Part shown: positions 34,503-44,541 of the stretch, piece by piece | Position numbering within the stretch: the stretch's first letter is position 1 | Layout of the letters: each line of letters opens with the position of its first letter | Source of the DNA: Cercospora beticola | Lineage: Eukaryota > Ascomycota > Dothideomycetes > Mycosphaerellales > Mycosphaerellaceae | Direction: 5' to 3' | DNA length: 64,000 bases | Assembly (NCBI RefSeq): GCF_033473495.1 | Contig: NC_088940.1 | Span: forward strand, 930,001-994,000 | Notes under the pieces: generated by a model | Told to the model about the DNA's origin: nothing | What the model saw: the letters and a program-made list of their open reading frames with translations, nothing else | The model's database searches: none | Position numbers and translations under genes: made by a program

Positions 34503-35634
34503 CTACAACGAGCCTTGGACGTCCACCAGGATCTTCACATGCTTATCCTTCTCGTTGATGAGGGCCAGGTATCCATCCTTGACCAGCTTGTCCATCAAGA
34601 TCTTGCTGGTGATCATACTGCTCGGTTTCAGCTTGCCTTCACCCAGGGAATCGATTACGCCCTGGAAATCTTTTGCTTGGTAGCCGAGGACTGCTTTGTA
34701 GTTGGCTTCGCGGAACACCAACCAATTCGGGTTGAATGGCACTTCCTTCTCCCAGATGGCCACATTGATCACAGTTCCTCGCGACCTGACAGCCTTGCAA
34801 GCTGTTTCCAAGGACTTGGGCACTCCGGCACAATCAAAGACAAGATCTGGACCATTCAGGCCTCCACAGATCTCCAAGCAAGTGCTCTCGATATCCACCT
34901 TCGTCGGATCCAAGACATGATGTGCTCCAAACTCTTTCGCAAAGTCCTGTCTCTTCTTTGCAACTTCGGCACAAATCACTGTCTTCGCTCCTCTTGCCAA
35001 AAGGACTTGCACGACAGCAAGTCCGATTGGACCTCCTCCAAAGACCAAACAATTCGGCTCTTTCATATCTGCAATGGGGGAAGCGTCTACAGCATGCCAC
35101 GCGACTGCGAGAGGCTCCACCAATGCTCCTATATCAAGGTCGACGTTTGATGGGAGTGGGAAGATGGCCTCCTGTGGGACGACCACAAACTCACTCATAC
35201 CACCACCGCCTCCCGAAAGTCCAACAAACCCACCATTGGGACAAGCATTCTCGGCCTGGACTTTGCATGCACCACAATGTCCGCAATAGATCGTCGGCTG
35301 CACAGCGACTTTGTCTCCAGCCTTGACCTTTGTAACACCCTTGCCAACTTCGGAGACGACGCCTGAGAATTCGTGGCCGATCGTGATAGGTATGCTCTCC
35401 TTCGTTACTGGATGTGGTGAGGTAGGTGAGAAGCTATGACTCAGTCAGCTCGCGATGGCCTCGATCCGTGCATTGATACACTTACTTCGGCCCTCCCAGA
35501 TATTCATGAAGATCTGTGCCACAGATTCCAACGTAAGCTGGCGCAACTTTGACTTGCCCCTCACCACATTCCGGCACATCTATGTCGTCCTTGATCTGAA
35601 TGTCTTCCTTGCCATAATATCTTGCTGCTTTCAT
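34503..35634 (-). CDS. Zinc alcohol dehydrogenase, butanediol/sorbitol type
   Basis: Exons 35634-35486 and 35433-34503 give 359 residues. The 52-base intron (donor GTAAGT, branch CTGAC, acceptor ATAG) rejoins EYLGGPN to FSPTSPHPVTK. It is a medium-chain NAD(P)-dependent dehydrogenase. Catalytic zinc ligands are Cys38 (GICGTDLHEY), His70 and Glu71 (GHEFSG). The structural zinc lobe is complete (Cys100, 103, 106, 114). Glu in VEPLAVAWHAV and the Rossmann turn VFGGGPIGLAVV are present. GTDLHEYL with the Gly-rich NGGFVGLSGGGGGMSEF favours the (R,R)-butanediol dehydrogenase-like branch; sorbitol or other polyols are possible. The start at 35634 (MKAARYYG) matches family N-termini and is preferred over an in-frame upstream ATG. 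It is divergent from the aldo-keto reductase. Confidence 0.9.
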
Positions 35635-36355
35635 ATTGGCGATCTTCCGTCCTATTTGTAAATGCAAAAGAGACAGTATTCGGGAGCACAGAAAAGCAAA
35701 TGTGAGGTGTGAAGGGAAGAGAAGAGCTATATGAACCAGAATACGCTTGCCTTGCTGACCGAGTCACGCATCAGTGCAGCAATCGACCTACCGTTCGACC
35801 TTTGGCCCGAGACGAAGCTCACGAGTTCGTTTTCTCAAGTCAGGAGCATCATCCGGTGAGGGGCTCTGCGGCTTCCGGACGCGCGGGGTAGGTGAACGAC
35901 TCTAAGGTTCTGTTGGTGACGATCACCAGATCGCAGACAATTGCCGTGATTGCAGCAGGAAGCTGCGAAAGAGATCTGTTGGTTTGAATGTCGAGGAAGG
36001 CTTGCGAGACGCATCTATAAGTTGTGTCCATGTGGAGACCATCACAGTGCACCGGGAAGGCGCTAGTAAACATGCGGACTTAACGGAATTAGGGGACAAA
36101 GCCCTGTCGTCCTATCCTGAACCTCATCGTGTAGTCAATGCTGAGGACTGTGCAAGTGCTTGAGACAGCGAGTCCCTAGTATTTCTTCGTTGCACAGGCT
36201 TCATGACAATTTCGTCATTGGTGACGGATTTTCGCCCTTATCTCCAGAAGCCGAAACACGCTTGGATCTACTTAAAGCACCGAAGGTTCACGGCCATTTC
36301 CTCGCTGGTTTACAGAAGAACTTGACCTCTCAGCATCAAACGCTAGCAACACAAA
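35635..36355. promoter_or_regulatory. Divergent promoter of two oxidoreductase genes
   Basis: 720 bases lie between the start codons of the zinc dehydrogenase (minus) and the aldo-keto reductase (plus). Both products reduce or oxidise alcohols/carbonyls, so shared control is plausible but not shown. No operator motif was identified. Confidence 0.4.
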
Positions 36356-37450
36356 ATGTCGAGCGAAGCCACTTTCCCAAGGATCAAGTATCAGAATTTA
36401 GGAAGCAGCGGCCTCAAGGTGTCGAAGGTAATCCTTGGCTGTATGTCCTATGGCTCACCGAAATGGCAAGAATGGGTATTAGACGAGGAGAAGTAAATCG
36501 AGGAACTCCCGGCAGACGACACAAAGCTGATGAAAACCAGGTCGCTACCACTGCTCAAGCATGCTTACGACTGCGGCATCAATACCTGGGACACTGCCGA
36601 CGTCTACAGCAATGGTGTATCCGAGGAGATCGTTGGCAAAGCTCTCAAGGAATACAACATCCCTCGACCCAAAGTGGTCATGCTCTCAAAGTGCTTCATG
36701 CGATCGACGGGTGACGGGACCCAGCCACCGATCGCTGCTGGTCTCGAGAATGATGGCGAGAACGTGAATCTGGTCGGCCTATCTCGCAAGCATATCTTCG
36801 ATGCAGTTGAGGCAAGTGTCAAGCGGTTAGGCACATACATCGATGTACTTCAGATCCACCGCCTGGACCGGGCTACGCCAAAGAAGGAGATTATGCGGGC
36901 TCTTAATGATGTGATTGAAAAAGGATGGGTTAGGTACATCGGTGCTTCCACGATGTGGTGCTGGGAGTTCCAGGAGCTTCAATGGATCGCAAAGACAAAT
37001 GGCTGGCATGAGTTCATCTCCATGCAAAACTACAACAACCTCATCTATCGTGAAGAAGAGCGCGAGATGATACCATACTGTCGTGCCACGGGTGTCGGCA
37101 CAATACCTTGGTCACCTGTCGCTCGAGGAGCACTGTGCAGACCATGGGGCGAGCGTACCACGATCCGCGAAAAGACTGACGCCGCCTTAAAGAGGCTGGT
37201 GCGAAACACCGAGGACGAAGTGGACAAGACGATCATTGACCGCGTTGAGGAGGTGGCGAAGAAACACGGCGTGTCTATGACCTGCATTGCCACATCTTGG
37301 TCCATCAAGCAAGGCCATTGTCCAATCATCGGCCTCAACAGTAAAGAGAGAATTGAGGAAGCAGTCAAGAACTCGGAGTTCCAGCTGAGCGATGAGGACG
37401 CAAAGTATCTAGAAGAGCCATACAGGCCCAAGGCGGTTATTGGGCTTTGA
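36356..37450 (+). CDS. Aldo-keto reductase, aryl-alcohol/versiconal-type
   Basis: Exons 36356-36492 and 36541-37450 give 348 residues. The 48-base intron (GTAAAT, CTGAT, CCAG) contains a stop and is a multiple of three. Splicing produces QEWVLDEEKSLPLLKHAYDC, matching the family. The catalytic tetrad is visible: Asp63 and Tyr68 (NTWDTADVYSNG), Lys96 (VMLSKCF) and His152 (LQIHRLD). The NADPH site shows RTTIREKTDAALKRLV and CPIIGLNSKERIEEAV. Length and motifs agree with the AKR group containing fungal aryl-alcohol dehydrogenases and versiconal hemiacetal acetate reductase-like enzymes. No biosynthetic cluster surrounds it except the neighbouring dehydrogenase, so the substrate is open. Confidence 0.92.
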
Positions 37451-37669
37451 GGAGGCGGTGTGGGGCGCCTGCCGTAGAAGTGAATGGACATGTTCGAGAT
37501 TGCACGCGTAACTGCCATAGCTACGCGTGAATGTGAAGGAAGTCGCGAACCTCAACGCGCTTCTGCCTGCCCGCTTTCAAACAAGCCTTATGTCCTCGAA
37601 CCTTGCTCTTCTACACCATCGACATCCTCTCTACACAGACCCACTTACCACGCGATTGCAACAGCTGCA

Positions 37670-38671
37670 ATGCCAACCAGCCGCGTCGAAGTGGCATGGG
37701 CGGTGCCAGTCAACATCGAGCAGCTCGGTCCGCACCTCGATGCTTACACAAGCCTGCAGCCCGCGTTCAGGATGTTGCATCTCTGCAACCGCTTCGGCAC
37801 CGGCTCAGAAGCATTCGTTACTAAGCTACCAATGGAGCTCGTTCAGCACATTGAAGAATACATCTTCAAAGACAAACAGGAGGAGCTGATTCCGGACTGG
37901 TCACGAGATTTTCGCTGCTGGCAAAATTTGTGCGAGCCAGTCGATCACTTGACGGAGGCGGCAATCCTGGAGCTATACAACGACCTTCATGAGGACTTCG
38001 AAGAGGACTTCGAAGAATGCCCTTGCGGAGGCGGCTGCCACTCGCGCGAAGAGGTGACGAAGGTGACGAAGGATGTGCGCGACTTCGTGGCAGGATTGAT
38101 CGAAGAGGATGATTGGTGTCCATGGGGCTCCGAGCACCGACGTCGTATTCAGTCATGGCATAAACGGGTCGGAAGTCCAACGGAAGCGAGTCGAGGACAT
38201 TTTGACGCATTGTCGACCGTGCTCAAAAAGCAATTCGGACTTGAGGCGTGGGTATCTCACGTGCAGGAGTCGCGCGTGCTACCGTGGGTAGTACATATGG
38301 AGGAGAATGTTGCCTATACGACCAAAGCGTACCTTCGACTGCCGCAAGCTGCATCGGTACAGCACAACTTCGAGCTTCATATGGTAGATGGGCCATGGGA
38401 CAACCGACGCGTACCAACCGAAGCTGGTTTCGCGACCGAGCTTTCGTTTCCTCCACCACTTTCCAACAAAGATGCTGGACGCTTCATTCGTGCGCTCAAA
38501 GCACTGGACATTGCAGTTCCTCCAACACAGAAAGTGTCAGATCCGACGCAAGACACGGAGATCGTGCCACGAGACACCGATGCAGGTGATACCAACGACG
38601 CTGGAATGAATTCGGAGGTCAAGCCTAAGCTGACGTTGCTCATCCGCAACGATGACGATGAAGAGTGGTGA
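37670..38671 (+). CDS. F-box-like protein of an expanded fungal family
   Basis: A 333-residue single-exon gene. The start is placed at 37670 (MPTSRVEV); an open frame runs 62 codons further upstream, but that part looks untranslated. Residues ~20-60 contain FRMLHLCNRFGTGSEAF, then FVTKLPMELVQHIEEYIF, an F-box-like helix pattern (LPxELxxxIxxYIF), followed by FRCWQNLCEPVDHLTEAAI. An acidic stretch and a CPCGGGC cluster follow. The rest lacks a known fold and ends in a Thr/Asp-rich tail with LTLLIRNDDDEEW. Paralogues with the same LPxELVQHIE and CEPxDHLT layout are, as I recall, numerous in Mycosphaerellaceae-type genomes. A role in SCF ubiquitin ligases is an inference; Skp1 binding is not shown. 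Confidence 0.75.
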   Translation: MPTSRVEVAWAVPVNIEQLGPHLDAYTSLQPAFRMLHLCNRFGTGSEAFVTKLPMELVQHIEEYIFKDKQEELIPDWSRDFRCWQNLCEPVDHLTEAAILELYNDLHEDFEEDFEECPCGGGCHSREEVTKVTKDVRDFVAGLIEEDDWCPWGSEHRRRIQSWHKRVGSPTEASRGHFDALSTVLKKQFGLEAWVSHVQESRVLPWVVHMEENVAYTTKAYLRLPQAASVQHNFELHMVDGPWDNRRVPTEAGFATELSFPPPLSNKDAGRFIRALKALDIAVPPTQKVSDPTQDTEIVPRDTDAGDTNDAGMNSEVKPKLTLLIRNDDDEEW

Positions 38672-39121
38672 GGCAGGAAACGGGGGAGTGGGAGACCTTG
38701 TCCTGTAATCGCGAGAGTTCACTATCAGGACCATCGGTCATCCCCAGTCATTGGTAATCGCGGCATGGCGACACCCGCAGTCCACATGTGAGCTGGAAAG
38801 TGGTACATGGCTGGTTCGTTGTTCAGCGCGGTGGTCTGCAGTACTCATGGGCATGCTTCTCCGTAATTCGAAAAGGCGTCGCTTTGGTAGCTTTGTAAAC
38901 AGATGAACACCGCTTTCCCAGCTCGAATGCATTCCGCTCCCTCATGAATCGGTGTCAGATTGTGTTCCTTGTGACATGGCTGTTGTTTGGCTGACTTATT
39001 CGCATCCTAATTCGAGTGACTTTCAGGCGAGTGCAGAGTCCAACGATTCAACCTGAGATCTCTGGCGCGCTTAGTTTTCCAGAAGACCGTTCGAGAACCG
39101 CTCTCGCTGCTTGTTAACTCT
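38672..39121. other. Intergenic between convergent genes
   Basis: 450 bases separate the ends of the F-box-like gene and NCS6. Only short frames without domains occur. This probably holds two 3' untranslated regions. Confidence 0.45.
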
Positions 39122-40411
39122 TTAGCCTTCGGCGCCTGAAACTTCGATTTCCGTTCGCGGTCGAGCCTTGTTCAGCCCTTCGAGCAGCACACAAGCTTTG
39201 CAAATGGCCTGCGAGGATAGATATCCGCACCTCTCGCACTGGCCAAGCTTCTGTTTCGGAGGTGCGCCATCGCGACCTTTCCGCGCTCCCTTCTTCTCCT
39301 GCTTCGTCCGGATTGGTACGGTCTGTAGACCAGGCTTGTCTCCGTTGGCAGGCATCCTGACCTCCACTTCTGTACCATTCTCCACGGCCTCTTCATCTTG
39401 TCTCAACTTCTTTTCCATTTCAGCCATCTCTCCGCCGCTCGATTTGCCATTGGCTGATCCACAGCCCCCATCCGCCTCATCTTCTGCACCCTTCGCCTCA
39501 GCATTCTCCCCATTGCCGCAAGCTCCTCCGCAATTATCCTTCGCGTCTGGCACGAGCTTGGCCATATCGATCCCGCTCCTCACGACGTCGAGTATACTCT
39601 CCGGCCTGATCCTCTCCAAGTTCTTGATCAATGTTCTTGCACTGCCCCTAAATGCCTCTGGGCTGTATATGCACTCCGTGCTGAAGTAATCCAGCTTCTT
39701 ATGGTGTGCGTACAGCACGATCTCCTTTTCGTAGGCATACATCAACGGCTTACTCCTCTTGACGTTCGTGAAATTCACCTTTCCATCCTCGCTTTTCGTG
39801 GCGTTCGCAGAGGGTGTACTTGTAATGATACTCGTGGCTCTACTCAATCGAGGAAAATCACCTCGCAGGAGGTTCATGAGAACCGTCTCCGCAACATCAT
39901 CTGCGTTATGTCCTGTCACGACATGACCCACGCCTAGCATTGCAGCGCCTCGATCAAGGGCTTGTCGTCGGAATACACCGCAGTATGTGCAATTGCCCTT
40001 CTTTCCAATCTGCGCTACGACTTGGTCCATCGACCAGCCATACAGCTCTTGATAACTCACAATCTTGAGCGGAAGATCATACTGCTGGGCATGTCTCTTG
40101 ACAGCCTCTAAACTATGATCTCGGTATCCTGTAATCCCTTCATCGATACTAAGAAGCACGAGATCGAGTTGCCAATTGTGGCGATCATTGAGCGTTTTCA
40201 AGACCGAAGCCAGAACAGTGCTGTCCTTGCCACCAGAAGCACCGATTGCGACTTTCTCGCCTGGCACGAACAGTTTCGACGACGTGACGGTCTCGGCCAC
40301 TTCGGCCTCGAAAATTGCTGTGAAGCAGGGCGCACAGATTCGAGCGTGGTTCTTCGGTCGGAGGATTTGTGCGCGTGCATCTTTGCAGATCTCGCACGTG
40401 GAGGGGGGCAT
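39122..40411 (-). CDS. NCS6: Cytoplasmic tRNA 2-thiolation protein 1 (Ncs6/Ctu1)
   Basis: The 429-residue single-exon protein, with Ncs2/Ctu2 and the Urm1 sulfur relay, thiolates wobble U34 of tRNA-Lys, -Glu and -Gln in the cytosol. N-terminal zinc cysteines C6, C9, C26 and C29 are present. The ATP-pyrophosphatase P-loop SGGKDS is at 59-64, after KVAIGA. Further family landmarks are [57 protein letters not shown] and the C-terminal zinc cysteines [18 protein letters not shown] ~110-residue low-complexity insertion (Gly/Glu/Lys-rich) precedes the last zinc motif, as in other filamentous fungi. It is head to head with VPS60. Confidence 0.96.
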   Translation of the reverse strand: MPPSTCEICKDARAQILRPKNHARICAPCFTAIFEAEVAETVTSSKLFVPGEKVAIGASGGKDSTVLASVLKTLNDRHNWQLDLVLLSIDEGITGYRDHSLEAVKRHAQQYDLPLKIVSYQELYGWSMDQVVAQIGKKGNCTYCGVFRRQALDRGAAMLGVGHVVTGHNADDVAETVLMNLLRGDFPRLSRATSIITSTPSANATKSEDGKVNFTNVKRSKPLMYAYEKEIVLYAHHKKLDYFSTECIYSPEAFRGSARTLIKNLERIRPESILDVVRSGIDMAKLVPDAKDNCGGACGNGENAEAKGAEDEADGGCGSANGKSSGGEMAEMEKKLRQDEEAVENGTEVEVRMPANGDKPGLQTVPIRTKQEKKGARKGRDGAPPKQKLGQCERCGYLSSQAICKACVLLEGLNKARPRTEIEVSGAEG

Positions 40412-40789
40412 GCTATCGGTCGTCTGGGCGTCAGCGCATCGATACAGAATGTAACGAGCGTATGACTGCCAAGTTCAGCGAAGAAATAATGTTGACGATG
40501 AGGCGGGCAGCGTGAGTCGGATCGTGGGACGGCCGTCGGATATTGATGCAGCTTTGATTGGACATTTGACGGGCTGGAGGGGCTGCACCGAGAGCGGCAT
40601 TTGCAGTGAGCTTGGGCCGTCGATCATCGTCATGTGCAGCGTTCAGAGGTCGCAGGCATCACCTTTGCTGTTGCACAATCACCTTTGAAGCACTATCACT
40701 TCGCAAGCAGCCCACACGTCTCTATCACCCCTTGACCGAATCTTCACCCATTTCTCGCGCGAATTCAGGCCGTTGACAGCTCCTCCGTC
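40412..40789. promoter_or_regulatory. Divergent promoter NCS6 / VPS60
   Basis: 378 bases lie between the two start codons. No TATA box or named binding motif stands out. Confidence 0.45.
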
Positions 40790-41474
40790 ATGAACCGACT
40801 CTTTGGGGCGAAGAACACAGCCCCCAAACCATCTCTCAACGATGCCATAGGAAAGGTAGGCTGCACTGCGTACTGCTCGCGAAGAATATCCTGACGTGGA
40901 CCAGGTCGACACACGGATCGAGTCTATCGATGTCAAACTGGCCCGACTGAACGCTGAACTCGGCACCTATCAAAAGCGACTAAGCACGATGCGCGATGGC
41001 CCCGGCAAGAACGCGATCAAACAGAAGGCGATCAAGATTCTCCAGCAACGTAAGATGTACGAGTCACAAAAGGATCAGTTGCAACAGCAGAGTTGGAACA
41101 TGGAACAGGCCGGAATGATGCAGGACAATCTGAAGAATACCATGGCCACGGTGGATGCGATGAAGACAACGCAGAAGGAGCTCAAGAAGCAATATGGCAA
41201 GATCAATATTGACAAGATCGAGAAGTTGCAAGACGAGATGGCAGATCTCATGGATATGGGAAATGACATTCAGGAGAGTATCAGCCGGAGCTACGACGTG
41301 CCGGAGGATGTGGACGAGGCCGAGCTGGACGCGGAATTAGAGGCTCTCGGGGAAGATGTGGAATTCGGAGAGACGTACGGCGAGAGCGAGATGCCAGGTT
41401 TCTTGACCGAGAGTGCACCGCCCACTTTCATCGATGAGGCGCCGGAGCAAAAGGAAAAGCAAGCGGCCACATGA
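40790..41474 (+). CDS. VPS60: ESCRT-III-like protein Vps60/CHMP5
   Basis: Exons 40790-40855 and 40905-41474 give 211 residues. The 49-base intron (donor GTAGGC, branch CTGAC, acceptor CCAG) comes right after MNRLFGAKNTAPKPSLNDAI-GK, which is the Vps60 N-terminus. The rest is a Snf7-fold helical protein: basic helices 1-2 (VDTRIESIDVKLARLNAEL), conserved LQQQSWNMEQAGMMQDNLKN, then an acidic C-terminal part (DVPEDVDEAELDAELEALGE). It ends with PTFIDEAPEQ, the Vta1-interaction type tail. It acts on endosomes in multivesicular-body sorting by stimulating Vps4 through Vta1. Confidence 0.94.
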
Positions 41475-42876
41475 GCTTGATAGAATGCTGGACAAAGACG
41501 CGAATCGCGACACTGGCCTCTCACCTTCTGCAACGCGATTCGTTATAGAGGTCGTACCTCTGCCGATCAAATGTCTGGCTGGCATCTGCCGCTGTGCTCC
41601 TGCTAGTCGCAAAAGCTCATTGATTCGGGACCCGGACAGACTTTACCTTGAGCTCATCAGAACAACATCTGGCCGAAAAACGATCAGGATTCTGTCGTCA
41701 TTGCTTGCGGCGTGAGAGACTGCAAGGCCTTGCCTCACTCTTGATCCGCAGCTGGAACTTGAGGCCAAGACGTGGCGCCAAATCATGAATACCAGAAGCT
41801 TCTGATATCGTGGCACAGTCTCTGCGCAAGGCTGCCTGCATAGCGGCGTAGGCCCGCCTGAAATATCCGTGGCACCAAATAAAAGTCGGTCGGATATGCC
41901 GAGCTGTTTAGCTTACGCCGCCAGTCTCTTTCGCATGCGTATCGGACGGGAAGCGGCAGCTTCTTTGCACACGTGTCAGACAGATCATGTAGATCAAGTT
42001 GTGCATTAGAGGCAAGGGTGGACCTGCTTGGGAGCACTCAAGTCAACATGTACCGCTTGCATGATCGCCCTGACTAGATCGAGCATTCGCACTATCTGAG
42101 TTCAAGGTCCTTTCCGCTACCCCATGATGCAAAAGCCTCACGACGGCCTGACATGGTTTTGCGTAAGAATCTCACAGCGCGGCGAGAACAAGCACGAAAA
42201 GCACATCATTTGCAGCCACCGAGTTCATAAGCACGGCAGGATCCATCTCAGCCTTATGGCGCACATGCGCATCTATCTTTACATGCGCACATGAGAACTG
42301 CATGTGGCGTGTGGGGCAGTGTATTCGCGGATCCTTCTATCGCTAGGAGGAGGTAGTCTCCGCCTCCACCAACTTCAGCTTCAGCTTACTACGCCTGCTG
42401 CGGAAAAACAAACAATAAGCGAATTAGTAGCGCGCCCGCTTTCCTTCCCGCAGGCAGAGGCAGTGTCACCATTCTGACAACCAAAAATGGTCATGGTGGA
42501 GCTACAGCACGATCACACCACCTCTTGACGTAGACTTTCTGTTGCAGTCGCAGTATTCGGCTGACACGAGCTCTCTGCTTGGCGATAGCCAGCTGTGCAC
42601 GCACGAACCCCTCTCTATACCACCTTTTGCGGAAATAGGTCGATGGCTGAAGGCCGAAGGATGCGAAGTCACTATCCTTGTGGGAGCATAGCCTTGCTGG
42701 GTATTGGGAGGCACAGAATCAAATGAAAAGTTGACAGTATATAGCAAACGACAATTTCCAAGATCTGAAGACTCCATCAACACATCTATCACAAGCATCC
42801 ACAACACAGCAACCATTTCCTTACAGTCAAATCTGTCGCTTCTCTCAACTCAAACATCATAGTAATATACAACAAG
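41475..42876. other. Long upstream region of the secreted repeat gene
   Basis: 1.4 kb without a supportable gene. A short direct duplication of ACATGCGCA lies at about 42263-42292. The final 150 bases look like a core promoter and A/C-rich leader. Long promoters are common for fungal secreted-protein genes. Confidence 0.45.
42738..42745 (+). promoter_or_regulatory. TATA-box-like element
   Basis: The sequence GTATATAG occurs about 135 bases upstream of the start codon of the repeat protein, followed by an A/C-rich leader. The position fits a TATA box of an inducible fungal gene. This is motif evidence only. Confidence 0.4.
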
Positions 42877-43725
42877 ATGCAGTACGCACTCACCTTCCTC
42901 GCCCTTGCGGCTGCCACCACATTCGCTCTCCCTACAGCAAAGCCTGCCGATGATGGCTCTTGGTACCCAGGCAAATATGAAGGCGGCAACACTGGCCTTG
43001 ACGACGGCAAGTGGGCTCCTGGCAAGTACAAAGGACCTGGCACCGGCTTCGACGACGGCAAATATCACCCATCAAAGCGCAACGATGATGGCAGCTGGTC
43101 GCCTGGCAAATATGAAGGCGGTAACACTGGCTTCGATGATGGAAAATGGTACCCAGGCAAATACGAAGGTGCGGGAACTGGTTTCGACGACGGAAAATAT
43201 CACCCAAAGCGAGCCGATGATGGTTCGTGGTATCCTGGCAAGTACGAAGGCGCTGGCACTCCGTATGATGATGGCAAATGGTATCCGGGCAAGTACCCTT
43301 CAAAGCGAAACGATGATGGTTCGTGGGCGCCGGGTAAATATGAAGGCGCTGGAACTCCATACGATGACGGAAAATGGTACCCGGGCAAGTACCCCTCCAA
43401 GCGTAATGACGACGGCTCCTGGGCACCAGGGAAGTACGAGGGTGAAGGTATTCCATACGACGATGGCAAATGGTACGAAGGAAAATACCCTGCCAAGCGC
43501 AACGATGATGGCTCTTGGGCTCCAGGAAAGTACGAAGGTGCAGGAACTCCCTACGACGATGGTAAATGGTACGAGGTCAAGTACCCTTCTAAGCGCAACG
43601 ACGACGGTTCTTGGGCTCCAGGAAAATATGAGGGAGCTGGTACTGGTTTCGACGATGGCAAGTGGGCGCCAGGAAAACATGAGGGCGCTGGTACTGGCTT
43701 CGATGATGGGAAGTACCACGGCTAA
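42877..43725 (+). CDS. Secreted Kex2-repeat protein (DDG[SK]W units)
   Basis: A 282-residue single-exon protein with a signal peptide (MQYALTFLALAAATTFA, cleavage near residue 17-20). The entire mature part is repeats. I count 17 units starting DDG[SK][WY], about 16 residues each, of the type DDGSWAPGKYEGAGTPY and DDGKWYPGKYP. They are grouped into seven blocks separated by six Lys-Arg dipeptides, the cleavage signal of the Golgi protease Kex2. Blocks 1, 2 and 7 hold three units and end GKYH(P); blocks 3-6 hold two units and end KYPSKR. No cysteine is present in the mature part. The layout is that of Kex2-processed repeat proteins, the class that includes pheromone, repellent-type and cyclic RiPP precursors. 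Products would be ~30- to 42-residue Trp/Tyr/Gly/Asp-rich peptides. No UstYa-type oxidase gene is nearby, so cyclisation is not supported here. Confidence 0.85.
   Translation: MQYALTFLALAAATTFALPTAKPADDGSWYPGKYEGGNTGLDDGKWAPGKYKGPGTGFDDGKYHPSKRNDDGSWSPGKYEGGNTGFDDGKWYPGKYEGAGTGFDDGKYHPKRADDGSWYPGKYEGAGTPYDDGKWYPGKYPSKRNDDGSWAPGKYEGAGTPYDDGKWYPGKYPSKRNDDGSWAPGKYEGEGIPYDDGKWYEGKYPAKRNDDGSWAPGKYEGAGTPYDDGKWYEVKYPSKRNDDGSWAPGKYEGAGTGFDDGKWAPGKHEGAGTGFDDGKYHG
42949..43722 (+). repeat. Coding tandem repeat, ~96 bp higher-order unit
   Basis: The region encodes 17 copies of a ~16-codon unit. In the centre, two-unit blocks repeat every 96 bases (32 codons). Synonymous differences between copies are numerous, while the amino acids DDG, W, PGKY and KR are kept, which points to selection on the peptide and not to recent DNA expansion. 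Confidence 0.85.
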
Positions 43726-44040
43726 GTTGTGAGTTTGCGGATGATTTAAAGGCGTCTTCGGTCTGGGTAATCAAAACTGGGATAGATTGGGTCGGTGGGG
43801 GATAGCTTCATGACAGTAACGGCAGCCACGACTTGAGAACATGTTTCTTGGGTCGTATAATGAGTACTATGCTGTACAGAATCTAATCTTGTCAATACAA
43901 AGTGCAAAGGAGCGAATCATGCTTGATTTTGTGCATTCTGATGCGTGAAATGTGCTGAGTTCAGAGCAGTTCTCCCGAGATTTCTCGCCTCCTCATCATT
44001 AACTTCGCTCGCCTTCACTCTGCTCCTCGAATAAAGCTTC
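43726..44040. other. Intergenic between two convergent secreted-protein genes
   Basis: 315 bases carrying the 3' flanks of the repeat protein and the small secreted protein. No gene is supported. Confidence 0.45.
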
Positions 44041-44541
44041 TTAACATGAGTCCAGGGAGTCGCAAGGGTTCTTGAGGGCCTCCGGCTTGAGCAGTCTGAA
44101 CAGATCATATTGCGCGCAGAACTCCCGAGACTTGAAGAACTTTCCATCTACGCTGCCAACACGGAAGTTGAAGTAGAACTCGTCTGGGTTCGGGTCTCCA
44201 GAGCCTTGCTGAAGGCCCGCAGCTTCTGGGTTCGAGTACTTGTAGATGACGTCCAGGAAGCGAGTGTTGTCCTTGTTGAGGAAGACGTCGAAGACAGTGT
44301 CGCTTGTGGCGTTGTCGGCGCGAGCGCAAGGAACACTCCAGTATCCGTCGCTCTCTTGGTCGAGGTTCTGTCCTTGGCAGATGATATCTTCTGGGTTGGT
44401 AGCGTTGTTGTTGTTGGCGTCGTCCCAGCTGTAGACAGAGAGCTTGGTGTCTGTGAGGGTGGCATTGAAGTACAAGCAGGCGTTGGCGCCAGCGAAGAAA
44501 GTGCTGGCCACCGCCAGGAGAGTTGCAGAGGCGGAACGCAT
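44041..44541 (-). CDS. Small secreted protein, six cysteines
   Basis: A 166-residue single-exon protein. It starts with a clear signal peptide (MRSASATLLAVASTFFAGANA). The mature part begins CLYFNATLTDTKLSVYSWDD and has six cysteines (about residues 22, 55, 71, 142, 159 and 166), an even number consistent with three disulfides, plus Asn-X-Ser/Thr glycosylation sites (NAT, NAT, NATS). It contains PDEFYFNFRVGSVDGKFF. The family is not recognised. Size, secretion and cysteine content are those of fungal small secreted or effector-like proteins, but no host role can be claimed from sequence. It converges with the Kex2-repeat gene, so the two form a small secretory island. Confidence 0.78.
   Translation of the reverse strand: MRSASATLLAVASTFFAGANACLYFNATLTDTKLSVYSWDDANNNNATNPEDIICQGQNLDQESDGYWSVPCARADNATSDTVFDVFLNKDNTRFLDVIYKYSNPEAAGLQQGSGDPNPDEFYFNFRVGSVDGKFFKSREFCAQYDLFRLLKPEALKNPCDSLDSC

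Noticed and set aside
40115..40465. Plus-strand frames opposite NCS6 5' end
   Set aside because: They overlap the conserved P-loop coding region of NCS6 in antisense and have no domain.
42877..43725. Calling the repeat protein a dikaritin (ustiloxin-type) RiPP precursor
   Set aside because: The architecture is similar (signal peptide, KR-separated repeats), but no UstYa/DUF3328 oxidase, tyrosinase or transporter gene is present in the window.
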